From contig NZ_JAXOUF010000001.1 of the NCBI RefSeq assembly GCF_034424805.1, positions 1,116,001 to 1,180,000 of the forward strand: a stretch of DNA of 64,000 nt. The letters run 5' to 3'. Positions 53,541-61,778 of this stretch are shown in pieces. Origin of the DNA: Labrys sedimenti (lineage in GTDB: Bacteria > Pseudomonadota > Alphaproteobacteria > Rhizobiales > Labraceae). The translations under genes and the position numbers were made by a program. Position 1 is the first letter of the stretch; every line of letters begins with the position of its first letter. The notes below the pieces were generated by a model, which worked only from the letters and a program-made list of their open reading frames with translations, was not told the DNA's origin and did not search any database.

Positions 53541-54086
53541 ATGTTCGGCCTGTTTCGCAATAGAGCGCGCGATGCGCAGATTGCCCGTCTCTACGACCAG
53601 ATCGTGACCCAGGGTCGCGATCCCGCCTTGTTTGTCGAGGGTTGCGTCCCCGACACGGTGGAAGGACGTATGGACATGATGCTGCTGCATCTGTTCCTGC
53701 TCATGCATCGGCTCAACGATGAGCAGGGCGAGATCCGCGAGATCGCCCAGGGCGTTTGCGACCGCTTCTTCGCCGAGCTCGACCGAGCCATGCGGGAAAT
53801 GGGCGTCGGCGACCTCGCCGTCCCCAAGAAGATGCGCAAGATCGCAGACATCTATACGGGATGCTCCTCATCCTATGGCAATGCCCTGCATAAGCCGGAT
53901 GACGAGGAACTCACCCAGGTCCTCCTGCGCAACGTCTATGCCCGCGACGAAGAGAGGTTGCCTCAGGCGCGGGCCCTCGCGGGCTATGTCCGGCGCGCCT
54001 CCAGGGCCCTTGCCGACGCTTCCCTGGCAAGCCTTGCCAGCGGCTCCCTACCCTTCCCCACTCCAGCACTAGGTGAGAGCGCATGA
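53541..54086 (+). CDS. Ubiquinol-cytochrome c chaperone-family protein (CBP3-like)
   Basis: The 181-residue protein belongs to the family of mitochondrial Cbp3/UQCC1, needed for cytochrome b/bc1 complex assembly. Features: LYDQIVTQGRDPALFVEG near the N-terminus, the helix EGRMDMMLLHLFLLMHRL, FAELDRAMREMGVGDLAVPKKM and YGNALHKPDDEELTQVLLRN. ATG 53541 follows AAGGAG and fits the family start MFGLFRNRA; the longer frame upstream has no support. It overlaps the YceD-family gene by ATGA. Confidence 0.92.
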   Translation: MFGLFRNRARDAQIARLYDQIVTQGRDPALFVEGCVPDTVEGRMDMMLLHLFLLMHRLNDEQGEIREIAQGVCDRFFAELDRAMREMGVGDLAVPKKMRKIADIYTGCSSSYGNALHKPDDEELTQVLLRNVYARDEERLPQARALAGYVRRASRALADASLASLASGSLPFPTPALGESA

Positions 54087-54613
54087 CCAATCCAACGCCC
54101 CACTTCTCGCGTCCGGTCCATCTGCGCGAGATTCCGGCCACGGGCCGTCACTTTGTCATCGAGACGAACGAAGAAGAGCGCAGGGCCGTGGCCCGGCAGC
54201 TCGGCATTCCGGATGTCGCAGCCCTGACGGCCAAGCTGCATGTCACGCCCTTCCGCAAGGATGGCCTTGCGGTCGAAGGCTCCCTTCATGCCCTGATAAC
54301 CCAGATCTGCGTCGTCACTGCCGAAGCGTTCGAGAGCAAGGTCGAGGCGCCCGTCGATATTCGCTTCTCGCCGGATGGGCAGGATCCCAATGCTGAATTC
54401 GATCTGGCCGAATTGAACGATCCGGAGGCCGAAGATCCGCCGGACCTGCTGACGGGCGATACCATCGATCTCGGCGCCGTCGTCTGCGAATTCCTCGCCC
54501 TGGCGCTTGATCCCTATCCTCGCAAGCCGGGCGCTACGTTTGAGGGCGACGAAGACGAAGCGGGCCTTTCCCCTTTCGCCGCCCTCAACGGGCTGAAGGA
54601 CAAGGATTCCTGA
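54083..54613 (+). CDS. YceD/DUF177-family protein
   Basis: A 176-residue member of the DUF177 family, of which E. coli YceD is linked to 23S rRNA accumulation and ribosome assembly. The conserved core is CVVTAEAFESKVEAPVDIRFSP, then DTIDLGAVVCEFLALALDPYPR. In many bacteria it precedes rpmF or plsX, but here it is followed by a dispersed hairpin repeat and a DsbA-like gene, so the usual partners are elsewhere. It overlaps the upstream chaperone gene by four bases. Confidence 0.92.
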   Translation: MTNPTPHFSRPVHLREIPATGRHFVIETNEEERRAVARQLGIPDVAALTAKLHVTPFRKDGLAVEGSLHALITQICVVTAEAFESKVEAPVDIRFSPDGQDPNAEFDLAELNDPEAEDPPDLLTGDTIDLGAVVCEFLALALDPYPRKPGATFEGDEDEAGLSPFAALNGLKDKDS

Positions 54614-54747
54614 AGGCAAGGCCTGTTCTGCCGAGAACTGGCAAAAGCTCCGCGAATGCCTTTGATCGAACACGATTGTGTGAGATCGCACGTCCTTGAG
54701 CCGCGATTCATTGATCCGTTACGGGCCTGGACCTATCCACGTCCCAA

Positions 54748-54845
54748 AGCGTTTTGTGGTTTGAATGACGGACGTCAAATCGCAAGGACGCGCCGAACCA
54801 AAGAATGAGAGCAAGGAGCGTTTCGCCAAAACGCGCTTTGCTCCT
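54748..54845. repeat. Dispersed double-hairpin repeat, copy 2
   Basis: Diverged second copy of the 1195-1295 element: it begins AGCGTTTTG, includes TCAAATCGCAAGGAC and AATGAGAGCAAGGAGCGTTT, and ends AAAACGCGCTTTGCTCC. Both stem-loops are conserved although several bases differ, so selection or mobility acts on the structure. It occupies the leader of the DsbA-like gene, ending 26 bases before its ATG. Confidence 0.8.
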
Positions 54846-54871
54846 GGGATTTCTGCCTGTTGGAGAAGTAT

Positions 54872-55636
54872 ATGTCTTTGAAGCGTCTGATGGCCGGGGT
54901 TTCACTCGGCATTGGCTTGCTCGCATCCGGCCAGCCTGCCTTCGCTGCCGAAGCGCTGGACAAGCCGGCGATCGAGGCAATCGTCAAGAATTACCTGATG
55001 GAGCATCCCGAGGTCATCGTCGACGCCATCAACGCCATGCAGGCCAAGCAGGAAGCGGCGACGGCCGAGCGCCAGAAGAAACTGCTCTCCGACAGCATGG
55101 ACACCATCCTCAACGGGTCGCAGAACGCCGTGCTCGGTAACCCCGAAGGCGATGTCACCCTGGTCGAGTTCTTCGACTACAATTGTGGCTACTGCAAGCG
55201 CGGCCTGGCCGACATGGTCAAGCTGCTCGATACCGACAAGAAGCTGAAGGTGGTATTGCGCGACTACCCGATCCTGAGCGAAGGCTCCAAGGAAGCGGCC
55301 ATTGTTGCCCTCGCCGTCAAGAAGCAGTTGCAAGGCGACAAGTTCCTGGAGTTTCACCAAATCCTGCTGGGCACGCGCGGCGCCGTGGGCAAGGACCGCG
55401 CCCTGCAGGTTGCCCAGGATTCCGGTGTCGACATGACCAAGCTCCAGGCCGACATGAAGGATCCGGCCCTGCTGAAGGGGCTCGCCAACACGATGCAGCT
55501 CGGCGAAGCGTTGGGCATCAACGGCACGCCCTCTTATGTGCTCGGCAGCGAGATCACCCCCGGCGCCGTCGGTTACGATGCCCTGAAGTCCAAAATCGAT
55601 TCGCTGCGCAAATGCGGCCAGACCGCCTGCGGCTGA
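54872..55636 (+). CDS. Periplasmic DsbA-family thiol oxidoreductase
   Basis: A 254-residue secreted thioredoxin-fold protein. A signal peptide (MSLKRLMAGVSLGIGLLASG, cleavage near AFA-AE) is followed by an N-terminal helical segment, the redox site CGYC in LVEFFDYNCGYCKRG, and the cis-Pro loop in GINGTPSYVLGSE. This form (ScsC/Com1-like) is widespread in alphaproteobacteria and usually acts as a disulfide oxidase or isomerase. ATG 54872 follows GGAGAAG; TTG 54860 is an unlikely alternative. A second Cys pair near the C-terminus (CGQTAC) is a small variation. Confidence 0.93.
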   Translation: MSLKRLMAGVSLGIGLLASGQPAFAAEALDKPAIEAIVKNYLMEHPEVIVDAINAMQAKQEAATAERQKKLLSDSMDTILNGSQNAVLGNPEGDVTLVEFFDYNCGYCKRGLADMVKLLDTDKKLKVVLRDYPILSEGSKEAAIVALAVKKQLQGDKFLEFHQILLGTRGAVGKDRALQVAQDSGVDMTKLQADMKDPALLKGLANTMQLGEALGINGTPSYVLGSEITPGAVGYDALKSKIDSLRKCGQTACG

Positions 55637-55782
55637 GCCGGGCAGCCCCTTCTCGGACAAAGCTGGCGGTTTTTCACCGTCGGCTTTGCCTTCCTGGATC
55701 GAGCGCCCTATAAGGGGCGTTCGCAGCAAAAGGCCCGTTGCAGCAAGCTTCGGGCTTTCAATTTATGGTCCTGATGGCAAGC

Positions 55783-56226
55783 ATGGCGCTCGTCTACATT
55801 CTGAATGGCCCCAATCTCAACATGCTGGGTGTGCGTGAAACGTCCGTCTACGGCACGCTCGACCTCAACGGCATCGAGAAGATGGCCAGGGCGCGCGCCG
55901 AGCAATTGGGCCTTACCATCGAATTCCGGCAGACCAACCACGAGGGCGTGCTACTCGACTGGGTGCACGAGGCCTATCACAAGGGGGCGGTCGGGTTGAT
56001 CATCAATCCCGGAGCGCTCACCCATACCTCGATCGCTCTGCACGATGCGATCAAAGCCGTTAGCCTGCCGGTAATCGAATTGCATCTATCCAACGTGTTC
56101 GCGCGCGAAAGTTTCCGGCACCATTCCTGGGTCTCGCCGGCAGCCAAGGGCGTGATCTGCGGATTTGGCCCGAAGGGCTATGAACTTGCCCTCGAAGCAT
56201 TGGCTTCGAGCGTATCGGCTCAATGA
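55783..56226 (+). CDS. aroQ: 3-dehydroquinate dehydratase, type II
   Basis: Third enzyme of the shikimate pathway, dehydrating 3-dehydroquinate. At 147 residues it is the dodecameric type II enzyme. Motifs: LNGPNLNMLGVRE with the catalytic Tyr shortly after (VYGTLDL), RQTNHEGVLLDWVHEA, INPGALTHTSIALHDA and ELHLSNVFARESFRHHSW with the catalytic His. ATG 55783 is chosen; in-frame ATG 55774 and 55765 are alternatives without clear ribosome sites. It heads aroQ-accB-accC-aat, an order shared by relatives. Confidence 0.96.
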   Translation: MALVYILNGPNLNMLGVRETSVYGTLDLNGIEKMARARAEQLGLTIEFRQTNHEGVLLDWVHEAYHKGAVGLIINPGALTHTSIALHDAIKAVSLPVIELHLSNVFARESFRHHSWVSPAAKGVICGFGPKGYELALEALASSVSAQ

Positions 56227-56260
56227 ATGACGGGGCCTCGGCCCCGCGGAAACGCAAGGC

Positions 56261-56725
56261 ATGACGATGTCGCGAACCAAATCGGGGATTGACCCCGAGA
56301 TTATCCGGGAACTCGCCAATCTCCTGACGGAGACGGATCTCACCGAAATCGAGGTGCAGCAAGCCGACCTGCGCATTCGAGTGGCGCGGCAGATCAATGT
56401 GACCGCGACCGTTCCGGTCGGCGCGCCGGCTGTCGCCGTCGCTGCTCCGGCTGTCGTCGCCGCTCCGGCCGCTGCCGATCCGGCCAATCATCCCGGTGTC
56501 CTGAAATCGCCGATGGTGGGCACCGCCTATCTCGGTGCTGCGCCGGGCGCCAAGGCTTTCGTCGAGATCGGCAGCAAGGTCAATCAGGGCGACCGCGTGC
56601 TGATCGTCGAGGCGATGAAGACCTTCAACGACATTATCGCGCCGCGTTCGGGAACGGTGACCACCTTGTTCATCGAAGACAAGCAGCCGGTCGAATACGG
56701 CCAGCCGCTGATGATCATCGAGTGA
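56261..56725 (+). CDS. accB: Biotin carboxyl carrier protein of acetyl-CoA carboxylase
   Basis: Carries the biotin that shuttles CO2 between AccC and the carboxyltransferase. The 154-residue protein has an N-terminal helical segment (IRELANLLTETDLTEIEVQQ), an Ala/Pro/Val-rich linker (about 50-80) and a C-terminal biotinyl domain with the lysine in VEAMKTFNDI; the motif is AMKT rather than AMKM, a common natural variant in this order. ATG 56261 follows AAGG; ATG 56267 is also in frame. accC follows six bases on. Confidence 0.96.
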   Translation: MTMSRTKSGIDPEIIRELANLLTETDLTEIEVQQADLRIRVARQINVTATVPVGAPAVAVAAPAVVAAPAAADPANHPGVLKSPMVGTAYLGAAPGAKAFVEIGSKVNQGDRVLIVEAMKTFNDIIAPRSGTVTTLFIEDKQPVEYGQPLMIIE

Positions 56726-56730
56726 GCGGA

Positions 56731-58089
56731 ATGTTTGACAAGATCCTGATCGCGAATCGCGGCGAGATCGCCCTGCGCGTGCTGCGCGCCTGCAAGGAGC
56801 TCGGCATCAAGACGGTGGCTGTCCATTCCACCGCCGATGCCGATGCCATGCATGTCAAGCTGGCGGACGAGAGCGTCTGCATCGGCCCGCCGCCGGCTCG
56901 CGAAAGCTATCTCAACATTCCCGCTCTAATTGCCGCTTGCGAGATCACCGGCGCCGAGGCCGTGCATCCGGGCTATGGCTTCCTGTCGGAAAATGCCCGC
57001 TTCGCCGACATCCTCGATCAGCACAACATTGCCTTCATCGGCCCCAAGGCCGAGCATATCCGCATGATGGGCGACAAGATCGAGGCCAAGCGCACTGCCA
57101 AGCGCCTCGGCATTCCCTGCGTGCCCGGCTCGGATGGCGGCGTCACCAATGACGTCGATGCCGCCCGCATCGCCGAGGAGATCGGCTATCCGGTGCTGGT
57201 CAAGGCCGCTGCCGGCGGCGGTGGTCGCGGCATGAAGGTGGCTCTGACGGCGGAAGACCTGCCCGACGCTCTCGCCACCGCTCGCGCGGAAGCGCTGGCT
57301 GCCTTTGGCGACGATGCGGTCTATCTGGAGAAATATCTGCAGAAGCCACGCCATATCGAATTGCAGGTGCTCGGCGATGGCCAGGGCCACGCCATCCATC
57401 TGGGCGAACGCGACTGCTCACTGCAGCGCCGGCACCAGAAGGTGTGGGAGGAAGGCCCCTCTCCCGCCCTCAATGCCGCCCAGCGCAACAAGATCGGCGA
57501 CATCGTCGCCAAGGCGATGATCGAGCTCGGCTATGTCGGCGCCGGCACCATCGAGTTCCTCTATGAGAACGGCGAGTTCTATTTCATCGAGATGAACACA
57601 CGCATCCAGGTGGAACATCCGGTCACCGAGATGATCACCGGCATCGATCTCGTCAACGAGCAAATCAAGATCGCCGCGGGATCGCCGCTGTCGATCAAGC
57701 AGTCGGACGTGCAGATCGAAGGCCACGCCATCGAATGCCGCATCAACGCCGAGAATGCCGCGACCTTCCGGCCCTCGCCCGGCACGATCAGCTATTTCCA
57801 CCCACCCGGCGGGCTTGGCGTGCGTGTCGATTCGGCTGTCTACCAGGGCTACAAGATCCCGCCCTATTATGATTCGCTGATCGGCAAGCTGATCGTACAC
57901 GGCCGTACCCGCACCGAATGCCTGATGCGCCTGCGCCGGGCCATCGACGAATTCGTGGTCGATGGCGTGGAGACCACCCTGCCGCTGTTCCGCACCCTGG
58001 TGCGCAACGCGGACATCCAGAACGGCCTCTACGACATTCACTGGCTCGAGAAATTCCTCGAGGCCGGCGGCATGAGCGACAGCGCCTAG
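56731..58089 (+). CDS. accC: Biotin carboxylase subunit of acetyl-CoA carboxylase
   Basis: ATP-grasp enzyme that carboxylates the biotin on AccB. It is full length (452 residues): FDKILIANRGEIALRVLRAC, the ATP-binding glycine loop AAGGGGRGMKV (about 160-170), QLQVLGDGQGHAIHLGERDCS with RRHQKVWEE, and FIEMNTRIQVEHPVTEMI with the catalytic Glu/Arg. ATG 56731 matches the family; GTG 56722 overlaps the accB stop and is an alternative. aat follows after 11 bases. Confidence 0.97.
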   Translation: MFDKILIANRGEIALRVLRACKELGIKTVAVHSTADADAMHVKLADESVCIGPPPARESYLNIPALIAACEITGAEAVHPGYGFLSENARFADILDQHNIAFIGPKAEHIRMMGDKIEAKRTAKRLGIPCVPGSDGGVTNDVDAARIAEEIGYPVLVKAAAGGGGRGMKVALTAEDLPDALATARAEALAAFGDDAVYLEKYLQKPRHIELQVLGDGQGHAIHLGERDCSLQRRHQKVWEEGPSPALNAAQRNKIGDIVAKAMIELGYVGAGTIEFLYENGEFYFIEMNTRIQVEHPVTEMITGIDLVNEQIKIAAGSPLSIKQSDVQIEGHAIECRINAENAATFRPSPGTISYFHPPGGLGVRVDSAVYQGYKIPPYYDSLIGKLIVHGRTRTECLMRLRRAIDEFVVDGVETTLPLFRTLVRNADIQNGLYDIHWLEKFLEAGGMSDSA

Positions 58090-58100
58090 GCGGTTCCGCC

Positions 58101-58769
58101 ATGTCGGGCGCCGAGCTCAATCTGGAGATCACGCCGCAGGTCCTGCTCAAGGCCTATGCCTGCGGCATCTTCCCGATGGCCGAAAGCGCCGACGATCCAG
58201 GCCTCTATTGGGTCGAGCCCGAGTTTCGCGGCATCGTTCCACTCGATGGCCTGATCATCTCCCATCGCCTCGCCCGCACCATCCGCTCCGACCGCTTCGA
58301 GGTGGTGGTGGATCGCGATTTCGAGGCGGTGATCGATGGCTGCGCCCAATCCGGGCCGGGACGTCGCACCACCTGGATCAATGCCTCGATTCGCCGGCTC
58401 TATGGCGAGTTGTTCCGATTGGGCCATTGCCACACCGTCGAGGCCTATCGAAACGGCCGACTGGTTGGTGGCCTCTACGGCGTCGATCTCGGCGGCGCCT
58501 TCTTCGGCGAAAGCATGTTCCATCTGGAGAGCGATGCATCCAAGGTGGCCCTCGCCCATCTGGTCGCGCGGCTGCGCCATGGCGGCTACCAATTGCTCGA
58601 CGCCCAATTCGTCACCGACCACCTCGCCAGTCTCGGCGCAATCGAATTACCGCGTTCCCTCTATCATCGCCTGCTGGACGACGCCTTGGGCGAGGACGGC
58701 GATTTTCTCGCCTGGCCAAAGGAAGAGGCCAGGAGCGGCGCCGAAATTCTGGCAGCTCTCGCCGATTGA
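58101..58769 (+). CDS. aat: Leucyl/phenylalanyl-tRNA-protein transferase
   Basis: Adds Leu or Phe to the N-terminus of proteins starting with Arg or Lys, creating N-degrons for ClpS-ClpAP. The 222-residue protein has the family's first motif LLKAYACGIFPMAE, then YWVEPEFRGIVPLDGL, VEAYRNGRLVGGLYGVDLGGAFFGESMF and QFVTDHLASLGAIELPR. ATG 58101 fixes the start at MSGAELNLEIT. It ends a probable aroQ-accBC-aat transcript and converges with the DUF2155 gene. Confidence 0.96.
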   Translation: MSGAELNLEITPQVLLKAYACGIFPMAESADDPGLYWVEPEFRGIVPLDGLIISHRLARTIRSDRFEVVVDRDFEAVIDGCAQSGPGRRTTWINASIRRLYGELFRLGHCHTVEAYRNGRLVGGLYGVDLGGAFFGESMFHLESDASKVALAHLVARLRHGGYQLLDAQFVTDHLASLGAIELPRSLYHRLLDDALGEDGDFLAWPKEEARSGAEILAALAD

Positions 58770-58892
58770 GCCGGGCGCAAGAGGTCGGCGAAACTGCCAT
58801 ACAGGCGACCAAGGTCATGCGCTGGCGGATGCAGTGGAGCCCGCTACCGCCGTGACGGATCGTCAGTCCCAGGCTGGCCGGGAGAAATCGGC

Positions 58893-59558
58893 TCAATCCT
58901 GCGGCGCGTTGGGATCCACCGGCTGGTCGAAGAAATCGGTGTTGCCGTCGCCCGTTTCGGGCGGCGGAGCGACATCGGGCTCGGGTGCCGCGGCCTGCCC
59001 CTTCTTGCCCTTGGCGGGCTTGGTGCCCGGCTGCGCCGTCACGACGGGCGGTGGCGGCGGATCGCTGGTCTTGCCGCCCTTGCAGTCCTTGAGCCAGACG
59101 TCATAGACGGGATGTTCCACGCCATTGAGGCCGGGGCTGGACGCAAACATCCAGCCATTAAACAGGCGCTCGACCTTCTTGCTGAGGGTCAGTTCGTCGA
59201 TCTCGACGAAACTGGTGGTTTGCGGATCTTCGCTGGCGGAACGGCTGTAACAGACGCGCGGCGTCACGCTGAGCGCGCCGAACTTCACCGTCTGTCCAAC
59301 CGGCGCCTCGAAGGTGCTGATTTCACCCGAGATCTTGTCGAGGCCGGTGAACACCGCGGTGGGATTGGCGACACGTTCGGCCCGGGCGGCGGTACTACCC
59401 AGGATCAAGCCGAGGCAGGCCACGCTTGCCATGGCAAGGCAGCGCGAGCGGCCGGTCGGGGGAAAGAAGGCAAGCGGGCGCAAAAGCAAATGGATCCGTA
59501 TCTGGACGAGTCGAGAAGCGATAGCGCCCCATCGGGGCAAAAAGACGGCCACAGGCAT
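58893..59558 (-). CDS. DUF2155-domain secreted protein
   Basis: A 221-residue product with a basic N-terminal stretch, a hydrophobic signal segment (ASVACLGLILGSTAARA) and the DUF2155 domain (ANPTAVFTGLDKISGEISTF, VKFGALSVTPRVCYSR, FVEIDELTLSKKVERLFNGW, ASSPGLNGVEHPVYDVWLKDC). The C-terminal tail is Pro/Lys/Asp-rich. The function is unknown, but the gene is regularly next to the NDUFA12-type gene and aat in this order. ATG 59558 is used; ATG 59432 starts just at the hydrophobic segment and the frame is open to 59777, so the start is uncertain. Confidence 0.85.
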   Translation of the reverse strand: MPVAVFLPRWGAIASRLVQIRIHLLLRPLAFFPPTGRSRCLAMASVACLGLILGSTAARAERVANPTAVFTGLDKISGEISTFEAPVGQTVKFGALSVTPRVCYSRSASEDPQTTSFVEIDELTLSKKVERLFNGWMFASSPGLNGVEHPVYDVWLKDCKGGKTSDPPPPPVVTAQPGTKPAKGKKGQAAAPEPDVAPPPETGDGNTDFFDQPVDPNAPQD

Positions 59559-59584
59559 GGCCGCGCCCCAGCCATGTGGCCGCG

Positions 59585-59992
59585 TCAATCCCCCGGCGAC
59601 CAGGCCTGGTAGTCGCCGGTCGCGGACTGGCGATGGCCATGGGAGAGCATCGAGCCCTTCGGGTGATAGGCGTTCACCGTACCGGTCTGGTTCGGGCGAT
59701 GCGGCTTTTGCCATTCGCGCGGCTTGTATTCGGTCTCGCTCGGCGGGGTGTCGACCTGATGGTGCATCCAGCCCCACCAGCCCGGCGGAATCGCCGTGGC
59801 CTCGGCATAGCCATTATACTGCACCCAGCGGCGCTGCACGCCGATGGTCGGATCCACGGCGCCACCCTTGGTGCGGTAATAGACATTGCCGAACTCGTCC
59901 TCGCCCACGCGCTCGCCCTTCCGCGAGGTCCAGAAGCGGGTTCCGATCGTGGAGCCGTTCCACCACGTGAAGATCTGCAGGAGCGTTTTCAT
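59585..59992 (-). CDS. NADH:ubiquinone oxidoreductase 17.2-kDa-type subunit (NDUFA12 family)
   Basis: A supernumerary complex I subunit found in alphaproteobacteria and mitochondria. The 135-residue protein has FTWWNGSTIGTRFWTSRKGE, DEFGNVYYRTK, RRWVQYNGYAEATAIPPGWWGWMHHQVDTPPSE and a KPHRPNQTGT tail, matching the family core. ATG 59992 gives the usual N-terminus MKTLLQIFTWW; the frame is open upstream to 60022. The main nuo operon is not in the window. It is followed by the DUF2155 gene after 26 bases. Confidence 0.95.
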   Translation of the reverse strand: MKTLLQIFTWWNGSTIGTRFWTSRKGERVGEDEFGNVYYRTKGGAVDPTIGVQRRWVQYNGYAEATAIPPGWWGWMHHQVDTPPSETEYKPREWQKPHRPNQTGTVNAYHPKGSMLSHGHRQSATGDYQAWSPGD

Positions 59993-60107
59993 CGAGGGCT
60001 GCCGTTTCGTATTCCGTTGCAAGTCTTATGGCCAAGCGCGGCGGCGATGTCCACCATTGCGCATGGTCTCATCGGTGATTTCTGACGCAAAGCGCCTGCC
60101 GGCGGCC

Positions 60108-61043
60108 CTAGAGCCGCGCAATCGCCTGCGCGATCAGGTCGAAATAGCCTTCGGCATCGATGCCGCCCAGGACGAAGGCATTCTTCGGACGGTCGGTGAC
60201 GCCCCACCAGTCGATCACCGTCATGCCCTGGGTGAGCTGAGATTCCGTCTCGATCTCGACATTGCAGGAACGGCCGGTGAAGAGGTCGGGCTTGAGCAGC
60301 CAGGCGATCACGCAGGGATCGTGCAGCGGTCCCCCTTCCGAGCCATATTTCTGCACGTCGAAGCGCTCGAAGAAATCGAGCCAACCCACCGCAGCATCGG
60401 AAACTCTGGTACCGATCTTCCGGATCCTGTCGACGCGCGGGCGCGTGGTGAGTGCCTTGTGAGTTACGTCGAGCGGCGCCATGGTGATCGGAACACCGGA
60501 GGCGAAAACCGCTTTGGCGGCATGGGGATCGACGAAAATGTTGAACTCGGCTGCCGGCGTCATGTTGCCGCCCTCGAAGCAGCCCCCGCCCATCAGCACG
60601 ATCTCCTTGATGCGCGGGGCGATGCGCGGCTCGCGCAGCAGCGCCAGCGCGATATTGGTGAGAGGACCGAGCGGGCAGAGCGTGATGGTGCCGGAGGGGC
60701 GGGTCATCAGGGTCTCGACGATGAAGTCGACGCCATGGCGCTGGCTGAGCGGCATGGTGGGCTCGGGCAGGTCCGCGCCGTCGAGACCGGTCTTGCCATG
60801 CACATGTTCCGCTGTGACGAGCGGGCGCAGCAGCGGCCGGTCCGCGCCGGCGCACACCGTGATGTCCGATCGACCCGCCAATTCGCAGACCACGCGCGCG
60901 TTTCGGCTCGTCAGGGCCAGCGGCACATTGCCCGCCACCGTGGTGATGCCCAGCACCTCGAGCTCGGGACTTCCCAGCGCCAGCAGCAGCGCCAGGGCGT
61001 CATCCTGGCCGGGATCGGTGTCGATGATGATGGAGCGGGACAT
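60108..61043 (-). CDS. Nucleoside hydrolase (IunH/RihA family)
   Basis: Hydrolyses ribonucleosides to free base and ribose. It is 311 residues with the calcium-binding N-terminal motif IIIDTDPGQDDALALLLAL, GNVPLALTSRNA, IVLMGGGCFEGGNMTPAAEFNIFVDPHAA and HDPCVIAWLL with its conserved His and Asp. ATG 61043 fits MSRSIIIDTDPG; the frame is open to 61118 without support. Substrate (purine or pyrimidine nucleoside) cannot be told from the sequence. No transporter gene is adjacent. Confidence 0.94.
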   Translation of the reverse strand: MSRSIIIDTDPGQDDALALLLALGSPELEVLGITTVAGNVPLALTSRNARVVCELAGRSDITVCAGADRPLLRPLVTAEHVHGKTGLDGADLPEPTMPLSQRHGVDFIVETLMTRPSGTITLCPLGPLTNIALALLREPRIAPRIKEIVLMGGGCFEGGNMTPAAEFNIFVDPHAAKAVFASGVPITMAPLDVTHKALTTRPRVDRIRKIGTRVSDAAVGWLDFFERFDVQKYGSEGGPLHDPCVIAWLLKPDLFTGRSCNVEIETESQLTQGMTVIDWWGVTDRPKNAFVLGGIDAEGYFDLIAQAIARL

Positions 61044-61132
61044 GGCAGACTCGGGAGTATTGAAGAAGGCGGGACCATGGACCGACGGCAGCCGGCACGC
61101 AAGGCGCCGCAGCTCCATGCTTATCGCTGGTT

Positions 61133-61639
61133 TCAGGCCGGTGGCGCTCGACCGGCGGCATCGAGCTTCTCTTCCAGTCGCTTGACCAACTGCATCAGCT
61201 CCGCGACCTGGGTCTCGCGCAGGAAATCGATCTTCTCATGTAGGAGTTCGATCTCGAGTTCCGCCTTGGTATTGACGTCGTAATCGTGCGTGGCGGCAGC
61301 GCGATCGATGGCGGCCTGCCGGTTCTGGCTCATCATGATGAAAGGAGCGGCATAGGCTGCCTGGAACGACAGCGCCAGATTGAGCAGGATAAAGGGATAG
61401 GGATCCCAATGTTGGATGACGGCGGCGACATTGAGCACCACCCAGGCCGCGAGCACGCCTGATTGCACGATGATGAAGGGCCAGCTGCCCATGGTGGCCG
61501 CGACGGCATCGGCGATGCGGGCTCCGGTGGGCAAGGCGGCCGGACCCGGCTGCCGATGGGAACGCCGCTCCTGGCGCAATCGGTGCAGGAGCGTGCGTTC
61601 CTCGTCATGGAGTTGATGGGCTTTGGCGATGAGGCTCAT
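61133..61639 (-). CDS. DUF1003 membrane protein
   Basis: A 168-residue protein with two membrane helices in the centre (WPFIIVQSGVLAAWVVLNVAAVI and FILLNLALSFQAAYAAPFIM), flanked by a charged N-terminus and a long C-terminal coiled coil (LEIELLHEKIDFLRETQVAEL). The motif MMSQNRQAAIDR is characteristic of DUF1003. The role is unknown. It is 90 bases from the nucleoside hydrolase gene and divergent from ndh. Confidence 0.92.
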   Translation of the reverse strand: MSLIAKAHQLHDEERTLLHRLRQERRSHRQPGPAALPTGARIADAVAATMGSWPFIIVQSGVLAAWVVLNVAAVIQHWDPYPFILLNLALSFQAAYAAPFIMMSQNRQAAIDRAAATHDYDVNTKAELEIELLHEKIDFLRETQVAELMQLVKRLEEKLDAAGRAPPA

Positions 61640-61778
61640 CTTCCCGTTCTTTCCGACTCTGCTTGCGGGAATGGAATGCTACAAGCTTCTGTGCGTGGAC
61701 GCAGGACCCTGTCGGACATAATCCATGCGGCGGCATGGGATTATCGCGATCTGAAACCATCGAGCAGGAGGCTATGTC